A stretch of DNA of 64,000 nt from Lachnospiraceae bacterium (lineage in GTDB: Bacteria > Bacillota_A > Clostridia > Lachnospirales > Lachnospiraceae): contig JAGAUD010000030.1 in the NCBI GenBank assembly GCA_017620975.1, forward strand, positions 10,560-74,559. Reading direction: 5' to 3'. The notes beneath the pieces are model-generated. The model was not told the DNA's origin. It saw nothing but the letters and a program-made list of their open reading frames with translations, and made no database searches. Below are positions 15,331 to 23,650 of the stretch, piece by piece (position 1 is the first letter of the stretch; each line of letters begins with the position of its first letter). The translations under genes were made by a program, and so were the position numbers.

Positions 15331-15990
15331 ATGAAAAAATATATTCCGATCCTGAAACAGACAAAACTCTTCGACGGTTTGAGAGAAGAAGAAATTTCAG
15401 CAATGCTTGGGTGTCTGCAGGCAAAACAATATAGCTATAAAAAGGGCGAATATGTATTCAGGCAAGGTGAGTACCTGAATAACATTACCGTTTTGGTTGA
15501 GGGCAATCTTCATATTCAAAAGGATGACTACTGGGGCAACCGCAGTATTATCAATACCGTCGGCGTCGGCGAGATGTTTGGGGAAGCCTATGCCGCACCG
15601 GACAGTGGTACGTTGCTGAATGATGTAGTAGCAGTGGAAGACAGCACGGTCCTCTTTTTTGATGTAAGGAGAATATTGACGGTCTGTTCGTCAGCCTGCA
15701 ATTTTCATTCGATGGTCGTACAGAACTTGTTTTTTGCTATATCAGAAAAGAACAGAAGGCTTGTGCAGAAGCTGGGACATATGGCAAAGCGTTCCACAAG
15801 AGAAAAATTGATCTCCTACCTTTCAGAGGAAGCCAAGCAGCAGAACAGCGGCACATTTACCATTCCGTTCAACCGGCAGCAGCTTGCTGATTTTCTCTCT
15901 GTTGACCGCAGTGCGATGTCGAATGAGCTATGTAAAATGCGGGATGACGGACTGTTGACTTTTGAGAAAAACAGGTTTACATTGTTATAG
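15331..15990 (+). CDS. Crp/Fnr family transcriptional regulator
   Basis: A 219-residue regulator with an N-terminal cyclic-nucleotide-binding fold (KKGEYVFRQGEYLNNITVLVEGN, then GVGEMFGEAYA) and a C-terminal Crp-type HTH (FNRQQLADFLSVDRSAMSNELCKMRDDG). The N-terminal Cys cluster of true Fnr is absent, so it is not a simple oxygen sensor of that type; in hcp-linked relatives the signal is thought to be nitrosative stress, which I infer here only from the neighbourhood. The ATG at 15331 is preceded by AAAGAGAA and gives the family length; the longer frame from 15181 would overlap the divergent gene. Confidence 0.9.
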   Translation: MKKYIPILKQTKLFDGLREEEISAMLGCLQAKQYSYKKGEYVFRQGEYLNNITVLVEGNLHIQKDDYWGNRSIINTVGVGEMFGEAYAAPDSGTLLNDVVAVEDSTVLFFDVRRILTVCSSACNFHSMVVQNLFFAISEKNRRLVQKLGHMAKRSTREKLISYLSEEAKQQNSGTFTIPFNRQQLADFLSVDRSAMSNELCKMRDDGLLTFEKNRFTLL

Positions 15991-16010
15991 AGTAGAGAGG
16001 TAAATAAATC

Positions 16011-16109
16011 ATGAGCAAACAAATACTATTAATCAACGATATGGCCGGATACGGCAAAGTAGCCTTATCCGCAATGATACCGGTGCTGTCACACATGAAG
16101 CATCAATGA
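16011..16109 (+). pseudogene. N-terminal remnant of pyridoxal/pyridoxamine kinase
   Basis: Thirty-two codons behind a good SD (AGAGAGG), reading MSKQILLINDMAGYGKVALS, then AMIPVLSH, then a stop. This is the first strand and glycine loop of the PdxK/PdxY ribokinase-like family (typically LxINDxxxxGKxSL). Intact enzymes have about 280 residues. The rest of the gene is absent from the window. A hairpin that looks like the old terminator lies directly after it, so the body of the gene seems to have been deleted. Confidence 0.7.
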
Positions 16110-16120
16110 GGAATAACTTA

Positions 16121-16178
16121 AAAGGTCCGCGACCTGTTAGAAGGAATATGCTTTCTGACAGAGCGTGGGCCTTTATTT
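16121..16178. terminator. hairpin terminator behind the kinase remnant
   Basis: AAAGGTCCGCG pairs with CGTGGGCCTTT across a long partly paired loop, followed by ATTTA. It probably ends the crp transcript. Confidence 0.6.
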
Positions 16179-16647
16179 AGAGGGACTTATTTCTCTTTAG
16201 ATGTGGATAATACCACCCGATAAGTATACCAGACATGTCTCGTGGCATAGGACAGGATGATGTTTTCAGCAGTTTTGCAGGCACAAAAAAGCGTCTGGCT
16301 GCAACCGGATTTACGCAGTTACGCCACACGCTGTAACCTGAAGTCTAGCAGAATCTATGGCAAAAATCAAAGGACATTTTGCACAAATTTTCTTTTGGCG
16401 ATCAAATTTGGATTGCAGGAAAAAAGAAAAATTGTTATAATATTTCTGAATAGTGTGTAAATTGCAACACGATAAAGCTATATGAGATGTGGCATCGTAC
16501 GACTGAGCGTAATTACAAAAATTCACAAACAGCGTAAGAAAGTGTATGCGCAATATCACGAAATTGCCCCTATAAACGAAAATTTAACTGACATTTCGCG
16601 TTTGAATCTGCTAAAATATGGTTATATTAGTAAAGGAGGCAATTGCC
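16179..16647. other. non-coding stretch, no gene recognised
   Basis: No convincing reading frame on either strand, apart from the promoter at 16413-16441. One short reading near 16300-16330 has a RHT triplet reminiscent of tyrosine recombinases but is far too short to name. Likely a scar left by loss of genes between the kinase remnant and carD. Confidence 0.5.
16413..16441 (+). promoter_or_regulatory. promoter upstream of the leader peptide and CarD gene
   Basis: TTGCAG (16413-16418), 17 bases, TATAAT (16436-16441). No other gene start lies between it and the leader ORF at 16648, so it probably drives the carD-type gene with a leader of about 290 bases. Confidence 0.55.
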
Positions 16648-16707
16648 GTGAAGAGAATAACAATCTGTAGGATGCCGAGAGGCGGCAGTAAACTGCCCCG
16701 GAGATGA
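16648..16707 (+). CDS. putative 19-residue basic leader peptide upstream of the CarD gene
   Basis: A strong TAAAGGAGG lies seven bases before GTG 16648. The frame reads 19 residues (VKRITICRMPRGGSKLPRR) and stops 31 bases before the CarD start. Six arginines and two lysines make it very basic. Inside the frame GGCAG / CTGCC forms a small hairpin. It might be a regulatory leader or a chance frame; the quality of the SD is the main argument. Confidence 0.45.
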   Translation: MKRITICRMPRGGSKLPRR

Positions 16708-16738
16708 TGATGTAGGACGAAAAGAAAGGAGGCCCTGT

Positions 16739-17251
16739 GTGTTTCAAAAAGGTGAAAAAGTAGTATGCGGAAGTAAGGGTGTCTGTAGCGTAGAAGATAT
16801 TACCACACTGAACATTTCCGGTGTGGATAAGCAGAGGGAATATTATATCCTGAAACCCCTGTATATGGCAGCAAGTACCGTATATGTCCCGGTAGATACG
16901 GCGGATGAAGCGATTCGTCGGGTATTGACAGAACATGAGGCAAATGAACTGATTGGAAGGATTCCACAGATTCCGCTGATTACAATTTCCAACGAAAAGT
17001 TCCTGGAACAGGAATACAAGAACTGTCTGAGAACAGAGCGGTGCGATGAATGGATCAAAATCATCAAGACCATTTGGATCAGGAAGCAGAAACGCCTGGA
17101 AGCGGGCAGAAAGATCACGGCAGTGGATGCCAGATATCTGAAAATCGCCCAGGACTGCGTGTACGGTGAACTGGCTGTAGCTTTGTCCATGCCCAGGGAA
17201 TCCTTGGAAGAGTTTATCACCAGCCGGTTGGAGAACGAGATCTGTGTATGA
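16739..17251 (+). CDS. CarD family transcriptional regulator
   Basis: A 170-residue protein with the N-terminal CarD/TRCF RNA-polymerase-interacting domain (FQKGEKVVCGSKGVCSVEDI, then REYYILKPLYMAASTVYVPVD, a typical Tudor-like fold) and a helical C-terminal domain with basic patches (IWIRKQKRLEAGRKI). CarD proteins bind the polymerase beta subunit and stabilise open promoter complexes; in Firmicutes their targets are less clear. It starts at GTG with a strong AAAGGAGG. A perfect terminator follows at 17291, so it is not part of the pyrH operon. Confidence 0.9.
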   Translation: MFQKGEKVVCGSKGVCSVEDITTLNISGVDKQREYYILKPLYMAASTVYVPVDTADEAIRRVLTEHEANELIGRIPQIPLITISNEKFLEQEYKNCLRTERCDEWIKIIKTIWIRKQKRLEAGRKITAVDARYLKIAQDCVYGELAVALSMPRESLEEFITSRLENEICV

Positions 17252-17290
17252 ACAACAGGTTAACGATTGAAGAATAGGAAGATTTAAGAT

Positions 17291-17320
17291 ACACCCGGTT
17301 TTGGCCGGGTGTGTTTTTTT
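17291..17320 (+). terminator. intrinsic terminator after the CarD gene
   Basis: ACACCCGG and CCGGGTGT around TTTTGG, then G and seven T residues. Confidence 0.92.
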
Positions 17321-17372
17321 AAATAGGGCCCTTTTTTTACATTTTTGACTTCCCCGAGTCTGGATAATGTGT

Positions 17373-17378
17373 TATAAT
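17373..17378 (+). promoter_or_regulatory. extended -10 promoter of the pyrH operon
   Basis: TGTTATAAT gives an extended -10 box (TATAAT at 17373-17378). A TTGACT lies 22 bases upstream, too far for a normal spacer, so it may act without a good -35. The leader between here and 17455 can form a GGGCAG / CTGCCC hairpin (17388-17421). Confidence 0.55.
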
Positions 17379-17454
17379 GTGCGTACAGGGCAGAGGCAAG
17401 TGTTCGAAAAAGCAGCTGCCCGGCTTGCTTGAGTGCTTGCAGAAATGAGGAAAA

Positions 17455-18150
17455 ATGAAAAGATTAATGTTAAAATTAAGCGGAGAAGCCCTCGCCGGTG
17501 ACAAGAAAATGGGCTTTGATGAAGAAACAGTCAGAAAGGTAGCCTTACAGGTCAAGGAACTGGCAGATGATGGCATCCAGGTAGGTATCGTGACCGGAGG
17601 CGGCAACTTCTGGAGAGGACGCACCAGCGAAAATATCGATCGTACCAAGGCGGACCAGATCGGCATGCTTGCTACCGTCATGAATTGCATCTACGTATCC
17701 GAGATATTCCGTTCCGTAGGTATGCAGACAGCAGTGCTAACCCCTTTTGAGTGCGGTTCCTTTACAAAACTTTTCTCCAAGGACAGAGCCAACAAGTATT
17801 TTGATAAAGGTATGGTAGTATTTTTTGCAGGCGGTACCGGGCATCCTTATTTCTCTACTGATACCGGTGTAGTATTACGAGCTATCGAAATCGAGGCAGA
17901 GGTTATCCTGTTAGCCAAATCTATCGATGGTGTATACGATTCCGACCCGGCTAAGAATCCGGATGCTAAGAAATATGACGAAATCTCTATTGATGATGTG
18001 GTAGCACAGAATCTGCAGGTAGTGGATATGACGGCATCTATCCTGGCAAGAGACAATAAGATGCCTATGTGGGTATTTGGTCTGAACGAAGAGAACAGCA
18101 TTGTGAATACTGTAAAGGGTAACTTTAACGGAACCAAAGTAACGGTGTAA
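17455..18150 (+). CDS. pyrH: UMP kinase
   Basis: A 231-residue hexameric UMP kinase (UMP + ATP to UDP + ADP), the pyrimidine-specific bacterial type unrelated to eukaryotic UMP/CMP kinase. Conserved segments are LKLSGEALAG at the start, IVTGGGNFWRGR, the DQIGMLATVMN helix, and FAGGTGHPYFSTDTGVVLRA; DGVYDSDPAKNP gives the ATP-site region. The length is normal. It leads the operon pyrH-frr-uppS-cdsA-dxr-rseP, the classical order in many bacteria, which links nucleotide supply, ribosome recycling and envelope lipid synthesis. Confidence 0.97.
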   Translation: MKRLMLKLSGEALAGDKKMGFDEETVRKVALQVKELADDGIQVGIVTGGGNFWRGRTSENIDRTKADQIGMLATVMNCIYVSEIFRSVGMQTAVLTPFECGSFTKLFSKDRANKYFDKGMVVFFAGGTGHPYFSTDTGVVLRAIEIEAEVILLAKSIDGVYDSDPAKNPDAKKYDEISIDDVVAQNLQVVDMTASILARDNKMPMWVFGLNEENSIVNTVKGNFNGTKVTV

Positions 18151-18217
18151 ACAGTGTTAATTGTAAAAAAGAGAATTGTTCGCTGAACACAGCGGCATAA
18201 TGAATGGAGGACATAAA

Positions 18218-18769
18218 ATGGACGCAAGATTACAGCAGTATGATGACAAAATGAAGAAGACAGTAGAATATCTGGAAGCTGATTATGCTACGATCCGTGC
18301 AGGACGTGCCAATCCCCATGTACTGGATAAGCTGAGAGTAGATTACTACGGCACTCCTACCCCCATCCAGCAGGTAGGTAATATCACTGTACCTGAAGCA
18401 CGTATTATTCAGATTGCTCCCTGGGAGAAATCTCTGATCAGAGCCATCGAGAAAGCAATCCTGGCTTCTGACTTAGGACTAAACCCTTCCAATGACGGAA
18501 GTGTGATCAGACTGGTATTCCCGGAGCTGACTGAGGAACGCAGAAAAGATTTGGCAAAGGAAGTTAAGAAGAAAGCAGAAGATGCCAAGGTTGCAATCCG
18601 CAATATCAGACGTGACGGCAATGATGCTTTCAAGAAGCTGAGCAAGCAGGACGTGTCTGAGGACGAAATCAAACAGCTGAGTGATGATCTTCAGAAGAAG
18701 ACCGACAAATACATCAAGGATGTAGATGCTGTTATGGAGAAGAAGTCCAAGGAAATCATGACCGTTTAA
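18218..18769 (+). CDS. frr: ribosome recycling factor
   Basis: A 183-residue protein that, with EF-G, splits the post-termination ribosome. The family start is followed by KMKKTVEYLEADYATIRAGRANP, the tip domain LRVDYYGTPTPIQQVGNI, and the C-terminal bundle KDLAKEVKKKAEDAKVAIRNI. I start at 18218 because GGAGG sits just upstream and the encoded N-terminus (MDARLQQYDDKM) fits the family; the upstream frame from 18176 does not. The length matches the family (about 185). Confidence 0.97.
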   Translation: MDARLQQYDDKMKKTVEYLEADYATIRAGRANPHVLDKLRVDYYGTPTPIQQVGNITVPEARIIQIAPWEKSLIRAIEKAILASDLGLNPSNDGSVIRLVFPELTEERRKDLAKEVKKKAEDAKVAIRNIRRDGNDAFKKLSKQDVSEDEIKQLSDDLQKKTDKYIKDVDAVMEKKSKEIMTV

Positions 18770-18860
18770 TGATTTTATTGCGTGTGTCTGCGGTTTAAAA
18801 AGCAGTAAATTGCTTTGAAAGGATAGAGCGGACCATGCAGCGGAAAAATATTGCGGGAAA

Positions 18861-18881
18861 GGGGCAGATTCTGCTCCTTTT
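18861..18881 (+). terminator. weak hairpin with T-run between frr and uppS
   Basis: GGGGCAG and CTGCTCC around ATT, then TTTT. It could act as a partial terminator or attenuator inside the operon. Confidence 0.35.
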
Positions 18882-18911
18882 GTGCATATCGGGAGCAGGA
18901 AAGGAAAGCTT

Positions 18912-19628
18912 ATGAGTGAAGAATTGAAAGTACCGGCTCATGTAGCCATCATTCTGGACGGAAACGGTCGCTGGGCGAAAGCCAAAGGCATGCCGCGTAA
19001 TTATGGACACGTGCAGGGAGCCAAGACAGTGGAAACCATCTGCGAAGAAGCATATCGTATGGGGATAAAGTATCTTACAGTGTATGCTTTTTCCACAGAG
19101 AACTGGAACAGACCACAGGATGAAGTGGATGCACTGATGAAGCTGCTTCGCAACTATATGAAAACTTGCTTAAAGACTGCGGAGAAGAACAGAATGTGCG
19201 TACGCGTGCTGGGGGAGAAATCCCGTCTGGACGAAGATATCCGTACCAGAATTGCAGAACTGGAGGAGGCTACCAAAGATAACGATGGTCTTCACTTCCA
19301 GATTGCAATCAACTACGGCGGCAGAGATGAACTGGTCAGAGCCATGCGAAAGATTACCAAAGAGGTTCAGGAAGGCAAGCTGTCAGAGGCTGAAATTGAT
19401 GAAGCCTGCATCAGTGCCCATCTGGATACTGACGGTATTCCGGAGCCGGATCTTCTGATCCGTACCTGCAACGAACAGCGGATTTCTAATTTCCTGCTGT
19501 GGCAGTTGGCTTATACAGAATTTTATTTTACTCCTGTGGCGTGGCCTGATTTTACAAAAGAAGAATTGGTCAAGGCAGTAAAAGCATATAATCATAGAGA
19601 CAGAAGGTATGGTCTGGTCAAAGAGTAA
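18912..19628 (+). CDS. uppS: undecaprenyl diphosphate synthase (isoprenyl transferase)
   Basis: A 238-residue cis-prenyltransferase that extends farnesyl diphosphate to the C55 lipid carrier for cell-wall synthesis. The catalytic Asp is in AIILDGNGRWAKAKG (residue 16), followed by LTVYAFSTENWNRP and the C-terminal PEPDLLIRTCNEQRISNFLL and LAYTEFYFT segments. All family motifs are present; CNEQ replaces the more usual SGEQ. The ATG at 18912 is preceded by AGGAAAGG; the longer frame from 18882 has no support. Confidence 0.96.
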   Translation: MSEELKVPAHVAIILDGNGRWAKAKGMPRNYGHVQGAKTVETICEEAYRMGIKYLTVYAFSTENWNRPQDEVDALMKLLRNYMKTCLKTAEKNRMCVRVLGEKSRLDEDIRTRIAELEEATKDNDGLHFQIAINYGGRDELVRAMRKITKEVQEGKLSEAEIDEACISAHLDTDGIPEPDLLIRTCNEQRISNFLLWQLAYTEFYFTPVAWPDFTKEELVKAVKAYNHRDRRYGLVKE

Positions 19629-19677
19629 GTATGCGAAAGGTTCCTTAGGAGGACGCAGGATAAAGGAGGATATACAC

Positions 19678-20502
19678 ATGTTTGTAACCAGATTGATAAG
19701 CGGTATTGTACTGATTATCATCGCATTGCTGGCTTTGGGACTGGGCGGATCAGTACTGGCAGCAGTACTTTTAGCAATCTCTTTGATTGCATACAGGGAG
19801 CTTACCAAGGTACTTCAGGTGGCTGACAAAGAGAAAGGCCTGAATTTTATGGAAGGAATAGGAATGGCAGGAGTGGTAATCTATTATGCTGCTGTTTATT
19901 TTTCAGGTGCGGAAGTACTGCAATTAATGAGTATTGTAGGAGTATTTATGGCGCTGATGTTCGTTTATGTGGCTGTATTTCCAAAGTTTAAAGCAGAACA
20001 GTGTATCGGAGCGTTCTTTTCTTTTATCTATGCACCGGTGATGCTTTCCTTTGTGTATCTGACAAGAATGTGTCCAAAAGGTATTTACATGGTGTGGATG
20101 ATCCTGATCAGTTCCTGGGGCTGTGATACCTGTGCCTATGTGGTGGGGAAGTTAATTGGTAAAAAGAAGATTTTTCCCGTCTTAAGTCCCAAGAAATCTT
20201 TGGAGGGCTGCATTGGAGGCGTGCTGGGAGCTGCTCTTATTGGCGGCTTGTACGGGCATCTCTTTGTGGAAGCAGCTTTCCCGAATCAAACGGTGAAGTG
20301 GATCATTGCCTTTATCTGTGCGGTGGGCGCGGTTATGAGTCAGATGGGAGATCTGGCTGCATCGGCCATCAAGCGTAATCATAATATCAAGGATTATGGC
20401 AAGCTCATCCCCGGTCATGGCGGTATTATGGATCGTTTCGACAGTATGATCGTAACGGCCCCTATGATTTATTTCCTGACGATTCTGATGATACAGTTTT
20501 AA
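19678..20502 (+). CDS. cdsA: phosphatidate cytidylyltransferase
   Basis: A 274-residue membrane enzyme making CDP-diacylglycerol from phosphatidic acid and CTP. About seven hydrophobic segments are visible. The signature region near the C-terminus reads GDLAASAIKRNHNIKDYG, then PGHGGIMDRFDSM, which carries the conserved metal-binding Asp residues. An upstream SPKKSLEG segment is also typical. The start at 19678 has AAAGGAGG at good spacing; the frame from 19609 overlaps uppS. It is inside the conserved pyrH-rseP operon. Confidence 0.95.
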   Translation: MFVTRLISGIVLIIIALLALGLGGSVLAAVLLAISLIAYRELTKVLQVADKEKGLNFMEGIGMAGVVIYYAAVYFSGAEVLQLMSIVGVFMALMFVYVAVFPKFKAEQCIGAFFSFIYAPVMLSFVYLTRMCPKGIYMVWMILISSWGCDTCAYVVGKLIGKKKIFPVLSPKKSLEGCIGGVLGAALIGGLYGHLFVEAAFPNQTVKWIIAFICAVGAVMSQMGDLAASAIKRNHNIKDYGKLIPGHGGIMDRFDSMIVTAPMIYFLTILMIQF

Positions 20503-20515
20503 CGGAGGCTGACTT

Positions 20516-21664
20516 ATGAAAAAAATAGCAGTACTTGGATCCACCGGTTCCATCGGTACCCAGACATTGGAAATTGCAAGGGCTAATCCGGACCTTCAGG
20601 TAGTGGCGCTGGCAGCCGGAACCAGTGTGGATAAAATAGAAGAGCAGGTCAGAGAGTTTCATCCTCTGATTGTAGGAATGTGGAGTGAAGAGGCGGCAAA
20701 AGAACTGAAAGCACGGATTGCAGACTTGCCTGTAAAAGTAGTGGCAGGTATGGATGGCCTGTTGGAAATTGCAGTGATGCCTCAGTCAGAGGTATTGGTT
20801 ACTGCTATAGTGGGAATGATTGGTATCAGACCGACCATTGCAGCCATCGAAGCGGGCAAGGCAATCGCGCTGGCCAATAAGGAGACGCTGGTAACAGCCG
20901 GTCACATTATCATGCCTCTGGCAAAGAAGTGCAACGTACCGATTTTACCTGTGGATAGTGAACACAGTGCCATTTTCCAATCACTGAACGGAGAGCCGAA
21001 AGAAAGAATCTCCAAGATTCTCCTGACAGCTTCCGGCGGTCCTTTCCGGGGAAAAACAAGAGAACAGCTTCAGAATATCAGGGTGGAAGACGCCTTAAAG
21101 CATCCTAACTGGGCTATGGGAAGAAAAATCACCATTGATTCTTCTACTCTGGTCAATAAGGGATTGGAAGTCATGGAGGCGAAATGGCTCTTTGGCGTAG
21201 AACTGGACCAGATTCAGGTTGTGGTACATCCCCAGAGTATTATCCATTCCATGGTAGAATACGTGGACGGTGCCATTATTGCCCAGCTTGGTGCGCCGGA
21301 TATGAAGCTGCCTATCCAGTATGCATTGTTCTATCCGGATAGACGTCCTATGGAAGGTAAGAGAGTAGATTTCTTTGAATTAGGGCAAATTACTTTTGAA
21401 AAGCCGGATATCGAGACCTTTACCGGCTTAAAACTGGCATATCGGGCCATGCGTACCGGCGGCAGCCTGCCTACGGTATACAATGCGGCCAATGAAAAGG
21501 CGGTTAGCCTGTTCCTTGACAGGAAGATCGGATACCTGCAGATCCCTGAGCTGATAGAAGCTTCCATGGACCAGCATAAGGTAATCAAAGAGCCCAACGT
21601 GGAACAGATCCTGGAGGCAGAGAGCCAGGTATATGAATTTATTGATAAAGAGGTGCAACAGTGA
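20516..21664 (+). CDS. dxr: 1-deoxy-D-xylulose 5-phosphate reductoisomerase
   Basis: A 382-residue NADPH-dependent enzyme of the MEP isoprenoid pathway, converting DXP to MEP. The start has the nucleotide loop GSTGSIGTQTLE. ANKETLV, the metal site PVDSEHSAIFQ, ASGGPF and the HPNWAMGRKITIDSSTLVNKGLEVMEA region (shown in parts) are all intact. SD GGAGG precedes the ATG. Its stop overlaps the GTG start of rseP. Together with uppS this operon makes isoprenoid units and the carrier lipid. Confidence 0.97.
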   Translation: MKKIAVLGSTGSIGTQTLEIARANPDLQVVALAAGTSVDKIEEQVREFHPLIVGMWSEEAAKELKARIADLPVKVVAGMDGLLEIAVMPQSEVLVTAIVGMIGIRPTIAAIEAGKAIALANKETLVTAGHIIMPLAKKCNVPILPVDSEHSAIFQSLNGEPKERISKILLTASGGPFRGKTREQLQNIRVEDALKHPNWAMGRKITIDSSTLVNKGLEVMEAKWLFGVELDQIQVVVHPQSIIHSMVEYVDGAIIAQLGAPDMKLPIQYALFYPDRRPMEGKRVDFFELGQITFEKPDIETFTGLKLAYRAMRTGGSLPTVYNAANEKAVSLFLDRKIGYLQIPELIEASMDQHKVIKEPNVEQILEAESQVYEFIDKEVQQ

Positions 21665-22725
21665 CAATTATTTTATTCGTTCTGATCTTTGGGGTGGTGG
21701 TGATCTCACATGAATTCGGACATTTTCTGCTGGCTAAGGCCAATGGGATTCATGTGGTTGAATTTTCCGTAGGTATGGGGCCTACCATAGCGTCTTTCAA
21801 GAAAGGGGATACGATTTATTCCCTGAAGCTTTTGCCAATTGGCGGAGCCTGTATGTTTGAGGGGGAGGACGGGCTGAAGACAGAGAATAATGAGTCAGGT
21901 AAAGGCTCGTTCCTGGAGGCAAATGTCTGGTCCAGGATATCCTGTGTATTGGCAGGACCTATCTTCAACTTCCTGCTGGCATTCATCGTGGCACTGATTA
22001 TGGTCAATATGGTGATTACAGATGAGGATGCAGCTTTTCGTGATGTGGTGATTACAGATGTATTAGAGGCGAGCCCGGCTGAGGCTGCCGGTTTGGCTTC
22101 CGGTGACAGAATCATTTCCATCGACGGAGATAAGACATACCTCTACGAGGATATTTACCTGTTTACTCTGACCACAGACGGCGATGAGGTACCTGTGGTC
22201 TATGAAAGAGACGGCGAAAAGTATGAGACGACGCTGACGCCTTCCTATGATGCGGAATCCGGCAGATTTCTCATGGGCGTTACCTTCACAGAACCGGCAG
22301 AAATTACATTCAAGGACTCTGTGAAATATGCTTTTTACGAGATGCGATATTCGTCCAGATCAGTGATCAAGAGCCTGGGAATGCTGATACGCGGAAAAGT
22401 AGGAAGAGAGGATGTGGCCGGACCTGTGGGTATTGCGGCTGCAGTGGGAGAGACATACGAAAGCGCTAAGGAATATGGCTGGGATACGGTAATTCAGCAG
22501 ATGCTGAACTTTATGCTGCTGCTGTCAGTGAACCTGGGTATCCTGAATTTGCTTCCGCTGCCCGCTTTGGATGGCGGAAGGCTGGTATTTTTGCTGCTGG
22601 AACTGCTCCGGGGCAAACCTGTACCGGCAGATAAAGAAGGCATGGTACACTTTATCGGATTGGTGTTCTTTATGATACTGATGGTGTTTGTGTTGTTTAA
22701 TGATATTGTGAATATTTTTGGATAA
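21661..22725 (+). CDS. rseP: site-2 zinc metalloprotease RseP
   Basis: A 354-residue intramembrane protease that cuts membrane-anchored anti-sigma factors. The zinc motif HEFGH (residues 17-21) is in the first membrane segment, a PDZ domain follows in the middle (SPAEAAGLASGDRIISIDG), and LPLPALDGGRL near the C-terminus supplies the third metal ligand. The start is GTG at 21661, overlapping the dxr stop by four bases, so translation is coupled. It is the last gene of the operon. The length is typical for Firmicutes. Confidence 0.95.
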   Translation: MTIILFVLIFGVVVISHEFGHFLLAKANGIHVVEFSVGMGPTIASFKKGDTIYSLKLLPIGGACMFEGEDGLKTENNESGKGSFLEANVWSRISCVLAGPIFNFLLAFIVALIMVNMVITDEDAAFRDVVITDVLEASPAEAAGLASGDRIISIDGDKTYLYEDIYLFTLTTDGDEVPVVYERDGEKYETTLTPSYDAESGRFLMGVTFTEPAEITFKDSVKYAFYEMRYSSRSVIKSLGMLIRGKVGREDVAGPVGIAAAVGETYESAKEYGWDTVIQQMLNFMLLLSVNLGILNLLPLPALDGGRLVFLLLELLRGKPVPADKEGMVHFIGLVFFMILMVFVLFNDIVNIFG

Positions 22726-22758
22726 CTGATAATTGGCTTTACCCGAAGGAAAATCTTG

Positions 22759-22794
22759 TCAGGTAGCTTTGTCTGTAAGGAGAAAGCTGCCTGA
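22759..22794. terminator. hairpin after rseP
   Basis: TCAGGTAGCTTT and AAAGCTGCCTGA pair (one G-T) around a 12-base loop. No T-run follows, so it is only a tentative terminator. Confidence 0.45.
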
Positions 22795-22933
22795 GCATGG
22801 ATTCGACAGTCGCAGTTGAGTTCTTATGGAATCTGCGGAATATCTTCCGAATTATTCCCTGAAATGAAAATTAATTTCATATTGTTATAAAGTTAGTGTA
22901 GATGAGCTATGTTCGAAACGAAAGGATGAATGC

Positions 22934-23632
22934 ATGAAATACATCACCGGTTATGTAAGGCTTTCTGATGGCATCTCCCGGGACAGCATCTTGTTGCAGC
23001 AGATACGCTATGGCAGATGCAATGTAGTATTAGCTTGTGTCTGTGAGGGAGGCGTTATTGGAGCCAATGTGACAAAACAGATGAAGCTTTGGCTGGCTGA
23101 ACGGGGAACGGATCTTTTTGGAAAGAAATCAGACTATAATAGGATAAGGAAAGAAATGGAACGTAAACTGTTACAGTGGCAGGCAGATGTGCAGATGCGG
23201 ATGGCGACAGAAAAGCGCTTTGCTGCTCACAGCAAGCAGAAAACAGGAAATCTACAGGAAACGATGAAATCACAGGTGAATCTGTCGGGTATTCTGATCG
23301 TGGACCAGGAATGCTGGCTGCTGCAGGGCGGTGAAAGCTGTATCTATCTGTTGAATAGGAAATTTCAGCGGACACACAGAAGCCTGCTCACTGAAGGATG
23401 TTCGGCAGACTGGCAAGTGACGGAAGGACGAATTCAAAAGAATGTGGGCATCTTGCTTGGCAGGAAAGCTTTTTTGCAGGGGATCTCCAAAGAGGTTATG
23501 CTGCAGTGCCTGGCAGCACAGGATATTGAGAGAGAGGGGCAGATAGACAGGCGGCTTGCGGAGATGGCGGAAGAAAGCCGCAGGCAGGGGTATGAGAGCG
23601 AGTGCAGCGGGGTGTATATTAAGAGTATGTGA
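22934..23632 (+). CDS. degenerate PP2C-like protein next to a Ser/Thr kinase
   Basis: A 232-residue protein with the outline of a PP2C phosphatase but altered metal sites. CVCEGGVIGANVTKQM stands where an active enzyme has the DGMGGH motif, so the first metal Asp is missing, and GESCIYLL replaces the usual GDSRAYL. The middle carries an insertion rich in Arg, Lys and Gln (about residues 70-115). It ends 18 bases before a Ser/Thr kinase gene, the classic phosphatase/kinase pairing. I infer either a pseudophosphatase that regulates the kinase or a much diverged enzyme. Without the neighbour the fold call would be weak. Confidence 0.6.
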   Translation: MKYITGYVRLSDGISRDSILLQQIRYGRCNVVLACVCEGGVIGANVTKQMKLWLAERGTDLFGKKSDYNRIRKEMERKLLQWQADVQMRMATEKRFAAHSKQKTGNLQETMKSQVNLSGILIVDQECWLLQGGESCIYLLNRKFQRTHRSLLTEGCSADWQVTEGRIQKNVGILLGRKAFLQGISKEVMLQCLAAQDIEREGQIDRRLAEMAEESRRQGYESECSGVYIKSM

Positions 23633-23650
23633 TGCAGGAGAAGGATGGGG

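Noticed and set aside
16300..16340. RHT triplet suggesting a tyrosine recombinase remnant
   Set aside because: Only about ten codons match and the second catalytic motif is absent, so it could easily be chance.
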